Below are positions 1-13,222 of a stretch of DNA of 64,000 bases, one piece after another (the first letter of the stretch is position 1; every line of letters begins with the position of its first letter). Location: the NCBI GenBank assembly GCA_016165875.1, contig JABBOT010000080.1, positions 35,292,364-35,356,363 on the forward strand, read 5' to 3'. The position numbers and the translations under genes were made by a program. The DNA is from Acanthopleura granulata (taxonomy: Eukaryota > Mollusca > Polyplacophora > Chitonida > Chitonidae). A model generated the notes under the pieces. That model saw only the letters and a program-made list of their open reading frames with translations. It was not told the DNA's origin and made no database searches.

Positions 1-1599
1 TGAGCGATTACCTACATTTTATCCCAGCTTACCCTGGGGACTAAAACATACATCGCCAACTTGGCATCGCGGACGCTATTGTCAACCCGTCCACCTAGGA
101 AAATTGCACCTTGCCGGAGAGTTGGATATACATCATCGTGTGCGTACCGTGCCCACTGCTGTTTGTCACTGTCATCCTTCGATCTGAGAATTCCCAAGCA
201 GTGTGGATTCTACATTTACGTGGACTGGCTTGCCTTTGGAAGCCGGAATATTCCATTCGGATTTGGACGCTGTCGCCAGTAAGAAACTATATATTTTTGT
301 ACTTATCTGCATTGCTTTGTACATTATTGTCAGTTGCACTATTTATCTGTTTTTTCCCCTCAAATATATGTATTGAACTTAGTCTAGCGTCTTCGAGTTT
401 CTTTGTTTGTCCTTGTGTAAGGCCTATAGCTGTCTGAGAGTTGAACAAGTTATTTGTTTATCATTTTTCCTGTCCGATAGCGGTACCCTTTACACATGTA
501 AGAAGGAAGCTTGACAGTCTTGCAAACTCACTTTAACAAGTGCCTCACAAACCCCATGACGTGAGCAAGGTTTTTATCTTGTCGTGTGAGAGAGGATATA
601 TCCGCTGATGGAAGTTGCCCAATCGGCTTTGTCTTCTTCAAACAATTTATACTATTCAAAGAGTAGGTGATATTCTAGTTTGGGTTAATATTACTTGAAT
701 ATACGACCAATACAATACAAATAAAACTGTTTACGACGTTTCATGACAATGGGCAAAACGCACCAATACCGTAAAGGAGATTTACAATGACATCTGGGAA
801 ATCTGGTCGGGCAGTGGTTTCAAATTTGCAAGTATACCTGTCACTCAGATCGATGTCACATTGTCACCGATCATCTGTTTATCTAATTAAAGGTACTGAA
901 TATTACTAAACATTGCTTATTTCCATAGAATATCCCCGACTTTTTAATAGGTAAGAAAAAGTGGAGGGCACAACCGTAAGCAAGACACAGCATCGGTTGC
1001 AAAGAGAGACCATGCTGTGGGCACAACATCCGTAACAGACAGAGATCGTATGTTAGGTACAGCATGCGTGACGGACACAGACCGTATATACTGTAGGTAC
1101 AACATGAGCAACATGACTATTCATGAGCAAACAAAACGAGACTGAGATAAATATATATGCGTATATTCGACCTGGAAATTATTCACGGACTACGTGTTTG
1201 AAATTTGAATTGCATGTCATGACTAGTGTTCAGACAGTCCTTCCCACATCCTTGAAAACTGCTGACTGCCTCACTCTTACACGCTACCAGCTTTATTTAA
1301 AATTTATAATATACATGATTGCTTACATATTCCCGCGGCAATATATTTTTTAGGTGTTCTTGGTCGGTTTTATATGTGTCGGGAGAAGTGCCCTTTTTCA
1401 TGTTCTGTGAGTACAGAATACGAATGTCGGAAGTAACCCCTGGATTCTTGGAAAGTTTACACACAGGCCACATAATATCACAGAGTTCCACGATTTATCA
1501 GAATACTTACAACGAATAGATGTTTCACATTTGAAGTGCTGCGCATCTGAAATTAAGCTGTCCATAATGGGTTAAGATAGACTGTGATTATAAGCTTAC
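1..1599. other. Non-coding, 3' side of the ERG linker exon
   Basis: No exon here can be supported. Because the linker exon at 1600-1743 ends in a phase-1 donor, this stretch should be the next intron of the ERG-like gene on the minus strand. Base composition is AT-rich and open frames are short and unconvincing. No ETS-domain exon is present, so the DNA-binding half of the gene must lie to the left of the window. Confidence 0.6.
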
Positions 1600-1743
1600 C
1601 GGGTTTGGGGAAACGGTATGCATCCACAGGATCAGACAGCGGCATCTGGAAAGGTTCAGGTTTAATACCGGGATCCAAGCCTGATCTCATACCTTGCTGA
1701 TAATATGAACGATCCACTTCGTCGGAATGCGGGGGAATAACAG
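1600..1743 (-). CDS. ERG: ERG/FLI-like ETS factor, linker exon after the Pointed domain
   Basis: This 144-bp internal exon codes for 47 complete residues with split codons at both ends. It is read on the minus strand after a pyrimidine-rich acceptor (tattctacag at 1744-1753) and ends at a g|gtaagctt donor. It begins with two bases that complete the codon left by the Pointed exon, making Ser, and it leaves one base at its own end, so both junctions are phase 1. The peptide starts VIPPHSDEVD and ends near DAYRFPKP; it is rich in Pro, Asp and Tyr. No domain is expected here: in vertebrate ERG/FLI1 the Pointed domain is followed by a poorly conserved linker before the ETS domain. Position and phase support the call more than sequence similarity does. 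Confidence 0.75.
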
Positions 1744-2573
1744 CTGTAGAATAGTCAGCAGAGAAAGAAAGATTATGTACATACCTCATATTTCACCCAG
1801 ATTAAGACAATATATATTTATATATATATACACACTATATTCCGTATACAAAAGTTCAGAAAACAAGAATATAGCGCATTTCTAATTTTTAATAAACCTG
1901 TTTTTTTCAAACTCAAAGCCAGTCTATGCAAACACAATGTAATAAAAAAAACTGAAGTGGAGAGAGTAAATCCAGAACAGGGGCGACAGAGCGGTAGTTG
2001 GCAAATGATCACATGTAACCGGTGAAGTCCGGACTCCTGAAAATTTATCTCAATTAGGGTTTTAGTCTGACTGTTCTAAATAGCAGTAGTTTACACGTCC
2101 CTTACAACCATAGCTTAAGCAGAATTAGGTGAGAGAAAAAAGCGGTGATTTTAATTGTACTTTGTCAGCCTTCACTGGTCTAGAATTACTCAAATTACTG
2201 TGTTGTTATCACATTTTAAAATAAAAAGTACCATGAAAACAATACAAAGGGACCAGACCTCGAGGATGCTAACCCTCACAACAGGTTACTTCCTCTTAGA
2301 CAAATGTAAATAATGTTTTAAGATTCCCCTTGAACAGTTGTATTACTGACGGAATGATCTGTTGACCAGGTGATGTCAGCGTTTCCAGCTTCCTGTGGTT
2401 TCACTGTTGCTGTTTGAGTTTGCCAAGTATATCTCCGATTTTTCCGTCTTTTTTCAACATCACTTTTACTGTATACATAGACTACTCTTAAGTAAAATCT
2501 CAAAAAAAAAGAACAAAACAAAACAAAAAATAAATAAATATATAAATAAATGAAATATTCAAAATATATTTAC
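1744..2573 (-). other. ERG-like gene intron, 0.83 kb
   Basis: This interval lies between the linker exon and the Pointed exon. It carries a TA-rich microsatellite around 1809-1834 and an A-rich run around 2501-2545. A minus-strand open frame at 2318-2521 was considered as an extra exon and not accepted, since it lacks a good donor. Confidence 0.7.
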
Positions 2574-2777
2574 ATTGTCTGAGGATATCTAGATGGTAGA
2601 GGAGTACGTCGGCATTCTGTGTATTGACTAGCCGGGCTAGCTCTTCCCGAGACATACGGCACAGGGCCCGGCCGTCTGTGTTGTGGAACTTGCTGAGATC
2701 TACGTCTGTGAGCTGAAACTCGTGCGTTGCCCAATCTAACCACTGCTGTATGTGCTCCACCGTCCAGGCCTGTGGAT
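2574..2777 (-). CDS. ERG: ERG/FLI-like ETS factor, Pointed (PNT/SAM) domain exon
   Basis: This 204-bp exon encodes almost the whole Pointed domain of an ETS-family transcription factor, a helical SAM-type module used for protein-protein contact. Visible family features are WTVEHIQQWLDWA, then DLSKFHNTDGRALCRMS and DVLLYHLDILRQ, matching the helix order of ERG and FLI1 (WTxEHVxQWLxWA, DGKELCKM, EVLLxHLxxLR). The acceptor is gttttacag|at and the donor caat|gtaaat; both junctions are phase 1. Joined to the upstream exon it gives RVIIPAD-PQAW, the ERG-type entry into the domain. ERG-class proteins are nuclear DNA-binding regulators, commonly of vascular, blood or mesodermal programmes in animals; that role is family knowledge. 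The ETS domain itself is outside the window. Other PNT families (GABPA, ETS1, TEL) fit less well. Confidence 0.93.
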
Positions 2778-3560
2778 CTGTAAAACAAAACGAGAATGTT
2801 TTGGAGGATTCCTTAACCAAAACGGCAACAGACTGCAAAATGAAAAGGAGACGGCAACAGCATGGCCAGTACCGATATACGATGATAAAAGTTTAAAATC
2901 GCAATGGATAATAAAATCTCTCATGAAAGTGGTCATGCTCCTTTCTCGTTAGCAGAAGTACTATGTCCACAAAGACATGTACTTTTTAAAATAAAAAGGT
3001 TCATTATGGCACTGGCTCAAATATAGCCTGTAGCCACCATAAATACAAGAGACTACAACAAAGATCTCCTTTCGTACCCAGGATTTGGACTTCAGTCGGC
3101 GCTATCCTTCACAGGCAACCTGTGTCCTGATTCCTGTGCTAAAAGCCTTTGAGAGTTGCCCGTGCAACCAGTTTACTGTGTTGGATCTTAGATGCCATCA
3201 GCAATTGGCTAAAACCTTTTGTTTCCCTAATTATTTCCACACGTGTTGGCGGCTTCTCCCTTGGGCCCCTTCACAGTTTCTGTGTCAGCCCTGACGGTGA
3301 GCGCGCGTGGCTTTCACACACAACCAAACTGTCCCCACCCCAGAGGATATTGGAGCCACATTTTGAGCTAGTTGGTTACGAAACAAGAGAGAGGACATCC
3401 GTTGGTCCTGTGACAGCCCTACCTGCCATCGTGTTGGCAGAGTTCCAGTTAATTACAATATGTCATTTGCATCGAACTGCAATGCCAATTGTCCAAAAAA
3501 CATTCGCACAGAAGTCTGCATAACTAGCCGTGCAATATATTTCCAGTGTTACTACCATGA

Positions 3561-3714
3561 AACGTGGGAAGATCTGCCAGCAACCTGCGGATGGTCGTGG
3601 GTTTCCCCCTGGCTCTGCCCGGTTTACTCCCACCGTAATGCTGGCCGACGTCGTACAAGTGAAATATTTTTGAGTATGGCGTAAAACACCAATCAAATTA
3701 ATAAATAAATAAAA
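3561..3714 (+). mobile_element. SINE, 5'-truncated copy
   Basis: This 3' part of the window's main SINE family begins near aacgtgggaagatctgcc. It runs through the CCCACCGTAATGCTGGCC block and the gagtatggcgtaaaacacc core and ends in an AAATTAATAAATAAATAAA tail. The tRNA-like head is missing. Compare the full copy at 26332-26587. Confidence 0.85.
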
Positions 3715-6700
3715 TATCCTGTATACATACTGTAAATTTCAGCCAAGTTCCTCTGGGCCGTTATTTAATTCAAACAAAATTCGAGAGAGGCGTTAGACAG
3801 CAATAAAAGCACAGAAAGTCCATAATGACTCTCCAAGAACAATTCCGTAGTGATCACAACATTTTAGTTAGGTATCATTCTACTTTAAAAGCCAAAGGTA
3901 TAAAACTTTCCCTTCTGCCGAATTTATATAAACACTTCGTAGAAGAGCAATTTGTAGAATTCGGCCATTTTTTAAGGCATCTATAAATTTGCCCTTGATC
4001 TCAAAGCCGCTGATCGCGCGCGAACCTCTTTGGAAAAGTAGGGCGTGACGTTTTATTTGACAGTTAACCTTCTGTCTCCCGGAAGTCGTTGTGCTACACT
4101 TAACCATAAACAATTCACTTACGGTCTGCTTCTCTTTCGTCGACGCTAAAGCACTCTTGAATCTAACGTGAGTCACAAATTTTTAGCTTGAACCTGCTAT
4201 GGAAGGTAATTTTACTTCAGACGATTGGAAAATGTATCGATTTTATCTGCGCACGAGATAAATGATGTTCATGCATATTATCGAATAAACTTTCGGTTAT
4301 TTTAAAAAAATAGATATGTTCTGTAAAAACTATGCTACGTGGGGTATATTACACGTTTTGTTTCCTGTAGGCATATCTGTGTATATAGCATGCCAGCATT
4401 ACCAGAGACTTCGATAGGTATTACCTATGACCTTCGTATGCACAGGTATTTCCGGTGCTAAAAAGTGTTGAATGGACAATGGCATGCATGTCTTGTGCCT
4501 GACATTCTTCAGTTCTGATAAACGGCGTGTTGACAGCATGGAAGAAAACAACTAAACTAACGTTGTGTTTAGTAATTAGTGATAAACGCCCTCTGTGCAG
4601 GTGTGCGACTTTCGTTAGGCGCATGTGACGAGGATCGAGCGTATACAGTTCCGTGAAGGTCAGAGGGCAGCACTTTATAACGCTGTGTTCGTTGACCTCG
4701 CCGTTATGGTTACTTTGTCACCACCTGTGCCGGGATGGGCGACTTTTCTTTCTTAAATCTACCACAGACACAGTTCTTGACCTACAGTGCTTCACGCCAG
4801 GATTCAACCAGCCTGTAGAGCGTATTTTGCGTGTTTCGAACTTTACCCTCTGTAGGGAAAGCGGTGCAGGAAGGCGAAGCTCAGATAAAATTAACGCTAA
4901 CGAAGAGAAAGGTTAAAAGGCATCTAAGCTTCAGGTCCTACATCCACAAACCACTGGTGGACCAAGGAGTGCCGTTCCAAGTCGACAATCGGAAGACTCA
5001 TTACCTAAAAAAAGTTAGAAGGTTAGTTTCCAAAGGAACGTGTAAGCAATAGTATATAAAAAGTAAAAATAGAAATCGGGTAATATAAATGTTATCTGGT
5101 AACAAAAAGATCTAGCTTTCGGTGACACGACAGATTGTATCCAACAAGAGCTGTAAGTAATTATGCCAGTCTCTTCTCTGTAAGGCAGTATAATACATCC
5201 ACATCATATTATAACGGGTATCATTATTGCGGGACAAGAGCTAGATTCAAGGCTACAACGTTAGAGATTAGTACTCGACGATTCGTTGCGGGAAGGTACA
5301 GCCCTAAAGTGACCATGTATACAAACCCCGCTGAAGACTATTCAGCACCGAATGGGGAACATCCTCTGCGTTTTGCCACTTTAAAACTTCAAATGCTTGA
5401 ATCATTACATTCATTCAATATCCATTGTGGAAAATCGATGTACATGTATCCTGCATATGATAATTGAAATCACGTCGATACCGGGAACAAGAGGCGCAGT
5501 TAGTGAAGATGAGACTTGAATAGCTGTGACGAAAACTATACGTAATCGATGCGTGGCTTAACTCACATATACATATTAATCGTTTTAAAATACATCAAAC
5601 GGTAACTGGCTGTAAGTTACTGTATCTTGTGCACGTTACTGTATCTTATGAGCGTGAGCTATGCGCATTTTTGTAACAGCTGTGTGAGAATATACAACAG
5701 TATACTGGTTCTCAGTTCATTTGCCTTCCGAACAAGGCAATGTATTGTTTTTCCCATCATCGTGCAGTTTTACATGCTGTATGCTGTATATAGAATGCCT
5801 AAACTGTCAATACCTGCAACATCTAGGGAAAAATATTATTGTCATTAACTCAGGTTTATCGTTACTTGAGAGTTCCCCATGTAATAAGGAAGGCTGTTAA
5901 AAATTGAACCATGTTAAAATGTGAGATGTCCAGAATTCGAAAGACAGACGAATCCACGGACCAACTGACCGACAGGCAGAAATAGCCAGTTATAGCTTGC
6001 TGGCCGCATATAAGCGTGATGGAAGAGTTTGCACATATGGACTAATACAACCAAAGAAATAGGCTGTGCCGAACACAGTGTATATGTTGTGGTCTGGCAA
6101 TATGTGAAGGTTGGACCACACAACGAGTAAGGCCTAAGACAATACACCAGATTCCTGCGTTATGTGTGAAAATGTGTACAGATTGGCTAATCGGTCCCCG
6201 GTCTCCTATTTTACACCTATGTCAGTCACATAGGGCCAGCCTTAGTATGGAGAGGAAGTTTTCTAAATTAAATATTTCACGGGTACTTCTTTACCCATCC
6301 TCAGAGATTAATAATCTTGATAACTGCACTTGTACACATAGATACCTTATAACACTTCATTGTCATGAAATGGCACGTCACGTTAAGCCAGTTCAACCTT
6401 ATACACAGATCTGCGAAATTAAATGCCATTATAAAATTCTGGGGTTTGTATTTTTCTTTCTGTAGTCTGTGCAAAATAGGCATATATCAACTAATAAATT
6501 GTTGACGTTCGGTTAAAATGACTGCAAATGAATGAATGTATATCTTTCTAAGTATTTGTTGAGTTGTGTTGTTAGAATGACAGCAGTATGTATTGACAAG
6601 CATTTGACACGCGTGGTATCGATGGTTTGGGTATAAAAATAAACACGACTATGTCACGGTTGCATAGACTGACATAATGAAGTCTCATTATAGACACCTA

Positions 6701-9700
6701 TTCTACCTTCAACGTAGATAATAAAATCTGCACAACTTAAGAACTGAAGGGCGCCAACCTGACAGTTTGGACTATGCTCGCCACGAATCTGGATGTCAGT
6801 TCCGGTGTCCGGGACATGTGCATGCAAACGCCAAAAAAATCTGGCACCCCTGATTTTGCACAACAGTCCTTACTGCCATCATTATTGCGTGGCGCCCAAG
6901 CCGGTCAGTTCTGGCCTGAAGTGACCGGATTGTTATTTCCGGGCCTAGATTAAAGGGCTTTTGCAGACTTTTCTCGTCAACCTATATTAGTATTATGATG
7001 ATGTCCGATTGTAGGAATCTACCAGACTGAAATCCGGAGCAGGCCGAGAATGCAACCTACAAAGCTAATCACCAATGTGTATTAGGGAAACTTTGAGGGT
7101 AAACGTGCTTATGGTGATACGCTTAGATTGTGATGTCATCCCCAGCCACCATAAGGACAATGTGGACGTGGTTCACTCAGCTTTTTGACTCGCACTGTCC
7201 CCCGCAAACGGCGCTATCTGTCCATGCGATAAAATTAAAGATCAAAAGAATTTTCCCGACATTCACGCCCTGGTCTATACTGTTGTTAACATGTGCAGAT
7301 GAAGTTCGGAATGCCCTTGAAACTTAATTAAGTACATGACCGTGAAGGGGACTAACTCTTAATCCATCCATGAGTTTAACGGATGTGCGCAACGCGGGTT
7401 GATAAGGTGTGGCTAGAGAATGATCAGATTACGGAATTTAAGGTTGAAGTTAAAATTTCAAAGTTATGTCCATTAGTGTTCAAACTTAACTTAATTTGTA
7501 GTCTTGCAAAGTCGATCATACCTGATCATAATAAATATTTAGTCAACAGTGCGCCCGTTTTTAATTTCCAAGCCTTAAAGACAACTCATTTTAGTTCAAT
7601 ACAAATATATAATATCTAATTTATTACCCATTTTAACACTTCATTCAGTTTAAAGCAACTACAAAATATGGTTTTTATCTCAAAATATTTTCATACCCCT
7701 TTCGTGTATACATGGTTGCCCCTTATTCCGCGCGTATAATCATTTATTCTCCAAAGAGAGACATTGTATATCCTAAAACAATATGCACCGAGTACAATTC
7801 GGCGTATTTACCCAGTTACCGTGTTAGCATTTAAAGCTACACAAGTGTATGTGTTTGTTACTTCAACAACAGACGAACGCCATCTCAGAGTCGGTAAACA
7901 CGGTCGTAATGTAGGGCTTGGGTGTAACTGAGGACACGGAGAGCGGAGGGGGTGGGGAGAGGGGGCACATCATCTTCCTGGAGGCAAGCGTGAATGAGCT
8001 GTACAAGAGACACAGTACAGGAAATGGGCGCTATTATCCACATAATACAAACACAGATACAATGTCGGGGGTGTATGACACACATTTATACACCCCTGGA
8101 TACATTTGGAAGGTATCATTGGTCCCAAACGATAATCACAAAGCATGGAATAATTTCTGATTTTACTCAGATCCCTTTGCTTCGTCGTATATACTATGTC
8201 GTCCTGGATGGTTAAAAGAACACGTATGCTTGGTGGACCCACCATGTTGGCAAAAAATAGGTTTCATCTTGAGCATAATAAATAAGCAGAAGCCATTCAT
8301 ACACACGCTGCCCGTCTCCCGAGATGTCGTCAGAGAGGCGAAACCCACGCGCGCCACATGTCACTATTCCTCCGCGCAACGTATTTACACCAGCGAACAG
8401 GGTGCCTCGGTGCAGTTCGGTTTTTCTCACCCAATTTATTTATTTTTTGTTGTCATGATATGCAATCCATTACTGACAATGACTTACATAAGGCAGTCGA
8501 TTTAGCTAACACTTGGAATAATACGGCAGCCCTTAAACACAGAAGTGTCGATGCAGAGACTAGAGGCCCGGGGCTGTATACAGATTATAGAATCAGAATC
8601 GGGTAATTTAGTACACTAACCACAAAGTAACTTGCTAACAAAGTATTACAAAGTTTCATGGATTGCTTATATTCATTATGACATCGTTCTGGTTATAGTC
8701 CTTCATTGTGTATATATACGAGCTGTTTACTTAAATGACTAATTTCCGTTTTGGACTGGTGGGTAGATGACGTCATCTATGATGGAACTTAAATATATAG
8801 TGTCATTTTTCTCCATGAAGTCAAGATACAAATGACAAACGAACTATGTTTTATAACCCAGTAAGCATAGTATTTACAGCTCAGCATCACGGAAAGTATT
8901 TTGTTTTCTTCTGTGAAATTTTATCATGTTGAATGGTATATATAAAAAAAGTATTTCGCATTTATATCAAGACTTCGAAACACTAACAATCGTACAATGT
9001 ACAATCGTTTCTGGCGGTAAAACTTCAGTAGTTCAGCATTCAGTGGTATCTGTAATCTCAAGATTGCACCCTTAATAACTTCTGTCTGACTTTCTGACTG
9101 GAAGGAAGTCAGCATAACCAAAAAAAAATTATTTTCTAAAGCCCCCCTCTTTTCCTCCTATTTAATACAGCAAGCACGTAAAACGTTCTCCCAGAAAAAT
9201 GACGAATATCTTTACCAGGAAATCAGTCATTGGTCAGAATAGGGTAAAGATAATGAACCTATCAACTTTCCTGGATGAGGATGTGTACAAATAAAACCCA
9301 ATTACTCACTGTGTTTCCTCACAACACAGATAAGGCTTGCATATATTGCAAATTCAAATCCACAATATATTAAGACAGAAAACAATAGATGAAGTTATTG
9401 TACGTGGGCACTGAGTTGTGTACTGTAGTAATATCGTCCGGGTTCCCCGCTACTTCCTTGTTTCCGCTAGTTTGTTTTTCTCTCAGTAGGGAGCGCGCTA
9501 CAGTCTGGCTCGTGCACTCTCTCCGAACACATGCCCGCCAGACTTCACAACGGTACGGTATGCAGCCGTGGCATCGCATTGTTTTCCTAAGATTTCAAAA
9601 TTGTTTATTTATCGAGAAATCATGGCGTTTTTTGAATGAATATTGTTTTTTGTAAAATTGCACTTGAGAAAGGATCAAAATTAAAACCATTTTTCATTTC

Positions 9701-9883
9701 CTGTCACATTTGGCCAACAGTTTGTGGCAAACGGAAGATCACTGGTGCATTAGAAATCTCCGGGCGATATTCCCAGTCTCAGGGGAATATGTGCAAATCC
9801 AAGGCTGTATATGGAACAATATTTGCAACAAGTTTGTTTGAATGAAAACAACTGTATTAATATCTGCAGATCGAAATTTATTA

Positions 9884-9928
9884 TACACATTGGAATTTAT
9901 TATACTTGTTGGAATTTATTATACATGA
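9884..9928. repeat. Three-unit 19-bp tandem repeat
   Basis: The block aatttattatac plus a short variable linker (acattgg, ttgttgg, atg) occurs three times in direct succession. It lies inside the large ERG intron and shows no coding context. Confidence 0.7.
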
Positions 9929-12900
9929 AAGACAAAACAAAAGTCACAAGCCAAGATTACACAGATTTTAAGAGTATATCTGCATGTTCACATGGTAGGT
10001 AATTCGAAATTCTTGGGTTCCGGTGAGGAATTTTCTGACAACATTCTTGTGACATTTCCTGTAGAGCATCAGAAGATTAGCGGCAACTTGAATTAACGAA
10101 CAGCTGACCTCGGCCAATGTCTCGAACACATGAATGCGTTCTCTCCAGCCGATACTTGCCCCTGTCCTCATGTCGGGCACAGTTCCGAACCTGTCCATCA
10201 GATGTCTCTATACCTGCCCACTGTTTCAAACAATACTCCCGCCAAATCAAGCCTTGCCATATGTAGGCATACCTTTCGTCAGCTATGGCAGCACCTGAAC
10301 TTAACTTTACCCTGAACTAAACCTGCACAGCAGAGAAAAAAAATGTGACCGTCGATTTAAATATTGCCCGAAAGTAAGAACTGACGTTGTCACAATAATT
10401 ATTTGTATTATACATAAATTATTAAACATCTAAGAAAATACCCCGAGTAAGAAAATAGCACGGAATTTTCTGTGATGACGGGAAGACGCAAGAAATGTAA
10501 GCGGATGAATTAAATCATTATACAGATCGTTTTATTTGTTAGCGTATACTGGAAGTTAATGAAAAATGTGTACCTCACGACTGTGCCTTCAAAGAAACTG
10601 TTCATTTGTTTTATTTAACGCGTTGCATATCTTGCTTCGGATTAAATGACAAAATTTTTGCCAGACATTGAATAGAAAAAAACCCATGGTCTCGAGGAAT
10701 AATTGTTTTCATATATATGTATCTTGCACATTACGTCTTTTTTCAAGCTGATCTTCTAAGTACTGACCAACATCACAGGGTGTTATTTTTGGTTAAATGC
10801 TGTCAATTCCATCATATTTAGTTTAATATTCAAGATCACATGGTTGTGAGCGGGTATACCAGTTGGCAATGACAAAGCTGTGTAACCTTAGAACCCACTC
10901 AGTACAGGATCAATTACTTGATTCGAATACATTGCGTTTCCCGTTAATTGACCAAGAGGCGTGCTTCACTTTAATATATGGAATGTTATCCAACATTTCC
11001 GGCCTGCAGTTGAAAAAAAAAATGTGGACCAGTTCAGCCACACGATCGTCTGTGCTTTGCCCTAATTATGCTGGCACAGAAAGATATGGTTATGTGAGGA
11101 ACCACAGTCTACGTCTGCATGGGAGGAGCTGTTTAATATGTAGTTACATATCGGCAAAATGTTACGTGGAAACCAAATGCTTGATTTTGATATTAGTGTC
11201 CTTGGTGGTTCACAGGAATAAAGTATGACTGACGTTGTACTCGCAAAGTATACCTATATGGATACAAAATAATGAGAGAGGAACTCTGCTGGGAATGACT
11301 CCTCACAGAATTCATTTTTATTTGTGACGATTATTACTTCGTTAAGTTAGTTAAAAAGTGTGTAAGTGTAAGTAGAGTCCTTTACAGAATGTTGCCTGGG
11401 ACTTGGTCATGCAAATGTTAGTTTAGCACAAAAAATGCAAATTTAAAATTATTTTTATTTTTGTTAAGTGACGTTTGTTTGGTCATTTGGTGGGTTTCTT
11501 TGCTTCTGGCTTCGGCTTCATTCTCTGGCAAAAACACCCAAATATCTGTGACAAAACTACATTGAAAGGTTTTAAATTTTGCAAAACGCCGGTGTGAGAT
11601 ATGCATACAACGCAGTGTAAATGACTACACGAAGAATGTATACCTCAACTGTATCCCGGTGAAATAAAAATCACAGAAAAACAAAGATTACACATTATCA
11701 CCTTATTCAGCGTAATAGTTTGTTATGATATAATAGTTCAGATTTGAACAATTAACCATTTCATTTTTACAAAAATACAAAATTTGTAAAAGATCTGTGA
11801 AGAAAGCAGATGAAACACTGCGCATGTGTTTCAATAAAAACCACCCACCATCAAAACTGACAATTTCGCGTGTGATCATATACACACAGCCTAAGTTGGG
11901 ATAAACTTAGCTACTCTTCACTAATGAACGTTAATGAGGTCACCGTAATTCCTTGAGAGGCATGGAAGTCCAATGAATTTTTGAAAAGGTAAAGTTGTAA
12001 CTGACGCCAAACACTTCATAGGATACGCTGAAATCAGTGCGTATATAACCTTGACAAGAGACGCCTTTCAGTGAACGCAGTATGAATTTACACATAATTA
12101 AGGGCTTCTGATAATAGGAACAGATTAACATGTCTGTCAAAGTTTGGAACCTTCACAAGTGGAGGTTTCCGGGGCGCTGTTATTACTAGGCGTTCTTCAA
12201 ATCGAGGCTCTCTCTCGTGCTGATACGGAGTGACTTCCGGTTCAGTGTTCCACCCTCCACAGTTTTGAGGGAGCTGTCGTGTCGGGTTGCCAATACAATG
12301 TGACTTTTCCTCCACTTAACCCCTGACCGGCTGAAATAAGGAAGATAATGGAAGCACGGCAACGTCACATGCTAAGTCCTGCCCTAATGAGATTACCTTG
12401 GGATGCTATCGCCTGGACAAGAGGCTCAGTTATGTAGAGATAATTACAACACACAGCTGAACCATACAAGACATGCGTAGATAAACACTATTCTGCCAAG
12501 CATACACTGCATTTGAAATCTTGGAAATCGGTTTGAAAATGGCTTCCATACTGATGACCTATTAGCGATAAATAATTTTCATGCTGCCGGCGCGGTAAAA
12601 GAAATCTATATCCACCGTCGTAGAATGTGAAAGAGACAACAGTCTTGGCAATACATCTTATTTGTACATGTACATACATACAGAAAGATTTAGGTCAAAT
12701 AAATTAAGCTCACATAATTAACACACTTCCATTTACATATGAGTATATATCGTACATATGTTTCAAGCGTAGTATCATCTGAGCTTATTTTTAAATTCAC
12801 ATGTTCATTTAACCTTTGTAATTTCGTGTTATGTTAAATTCTTGTACTATGCCACCTTGTATAAGTTTTTTTTGTTGTGGCCATTGGCTGTTGGGAATCC

Positions 12901-12937
12901 TCGTTAAATAAATAAAGGAATAAATTTAAATTAAATT

Positions 12938-13222
12938 ATTTGGAGATAAATCTGTATACAACGATGGAATGGGTCTCTTCTTATGTCGTTTACATGACAA
13001 AACGCATACATTTAATTCTGAAATTGTGAATTGTCCGTATCTGGAAAGTAATATACCAAATGTACCTGCATATAGCATACACCCATGTCATCTCACAGCA
13101 TTTGTAAAATCCTGTATAAAATGCGATGATATCAATCTAGGTCAGAAACTCTTGATTTTTGATTCATGGATACTCCTCTATTCAACGCTTACGCTCTAAT
13201 TTTCTAAAAATTTACAATGAGT
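12938..13222 (+). mobile_element. Decayed reverse-transcriptase C-terminal fragment
   Basis: Broken frames read, in order, YLEINLY, then NDGMGLFLCRLHDK, EIVNCPYLESNIPNVPAY, and after a further frameshift HGYSSIQRLRSNFLKIYN. The same order of motifs (YLDLHMYRDHNG, LYKRDNFDFDTVN, NSPAHGVYTY, then GYSIKRL....FYH) is seen on the minus strand at 34465-34870, so both are remnants of one repeated gene. From general knowledge the pattern resembles the C-terminal part of a reverse-transcriptase polyprotein repeated in marine invertebrate genomes; the exact class (Penelope-like, DIRS-like or non-LTR) cannot be assigned. It is non-functional, with frameshifts and no catalytic YxDD segment. Confidence 0.6.

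Noticed and set aside
110..183. Possible extra ERG exon on the minus strand (acceptor ttctcag, donor aag|gtgcaa, phase 1 entry)
   Set aside because: The phase fits the linker exon, but the peptide (RRMTVTNSSGHGTH type) matches no ERG segment and the donor is weak; a 74-bp match to splice rules is easily chance.
2318..2521. Minus-strand open frame between the ERG exons with a basic, Gln/Thr-rich peptide
   Set aside because: There is no adequate donor at its end, and the Pointed and linker exons join in phase without it.
5135..5467. 110-codon plus-strand frame
   Set aside because: It lies inside the ERG intron, has no family features and no convincing splice sites.
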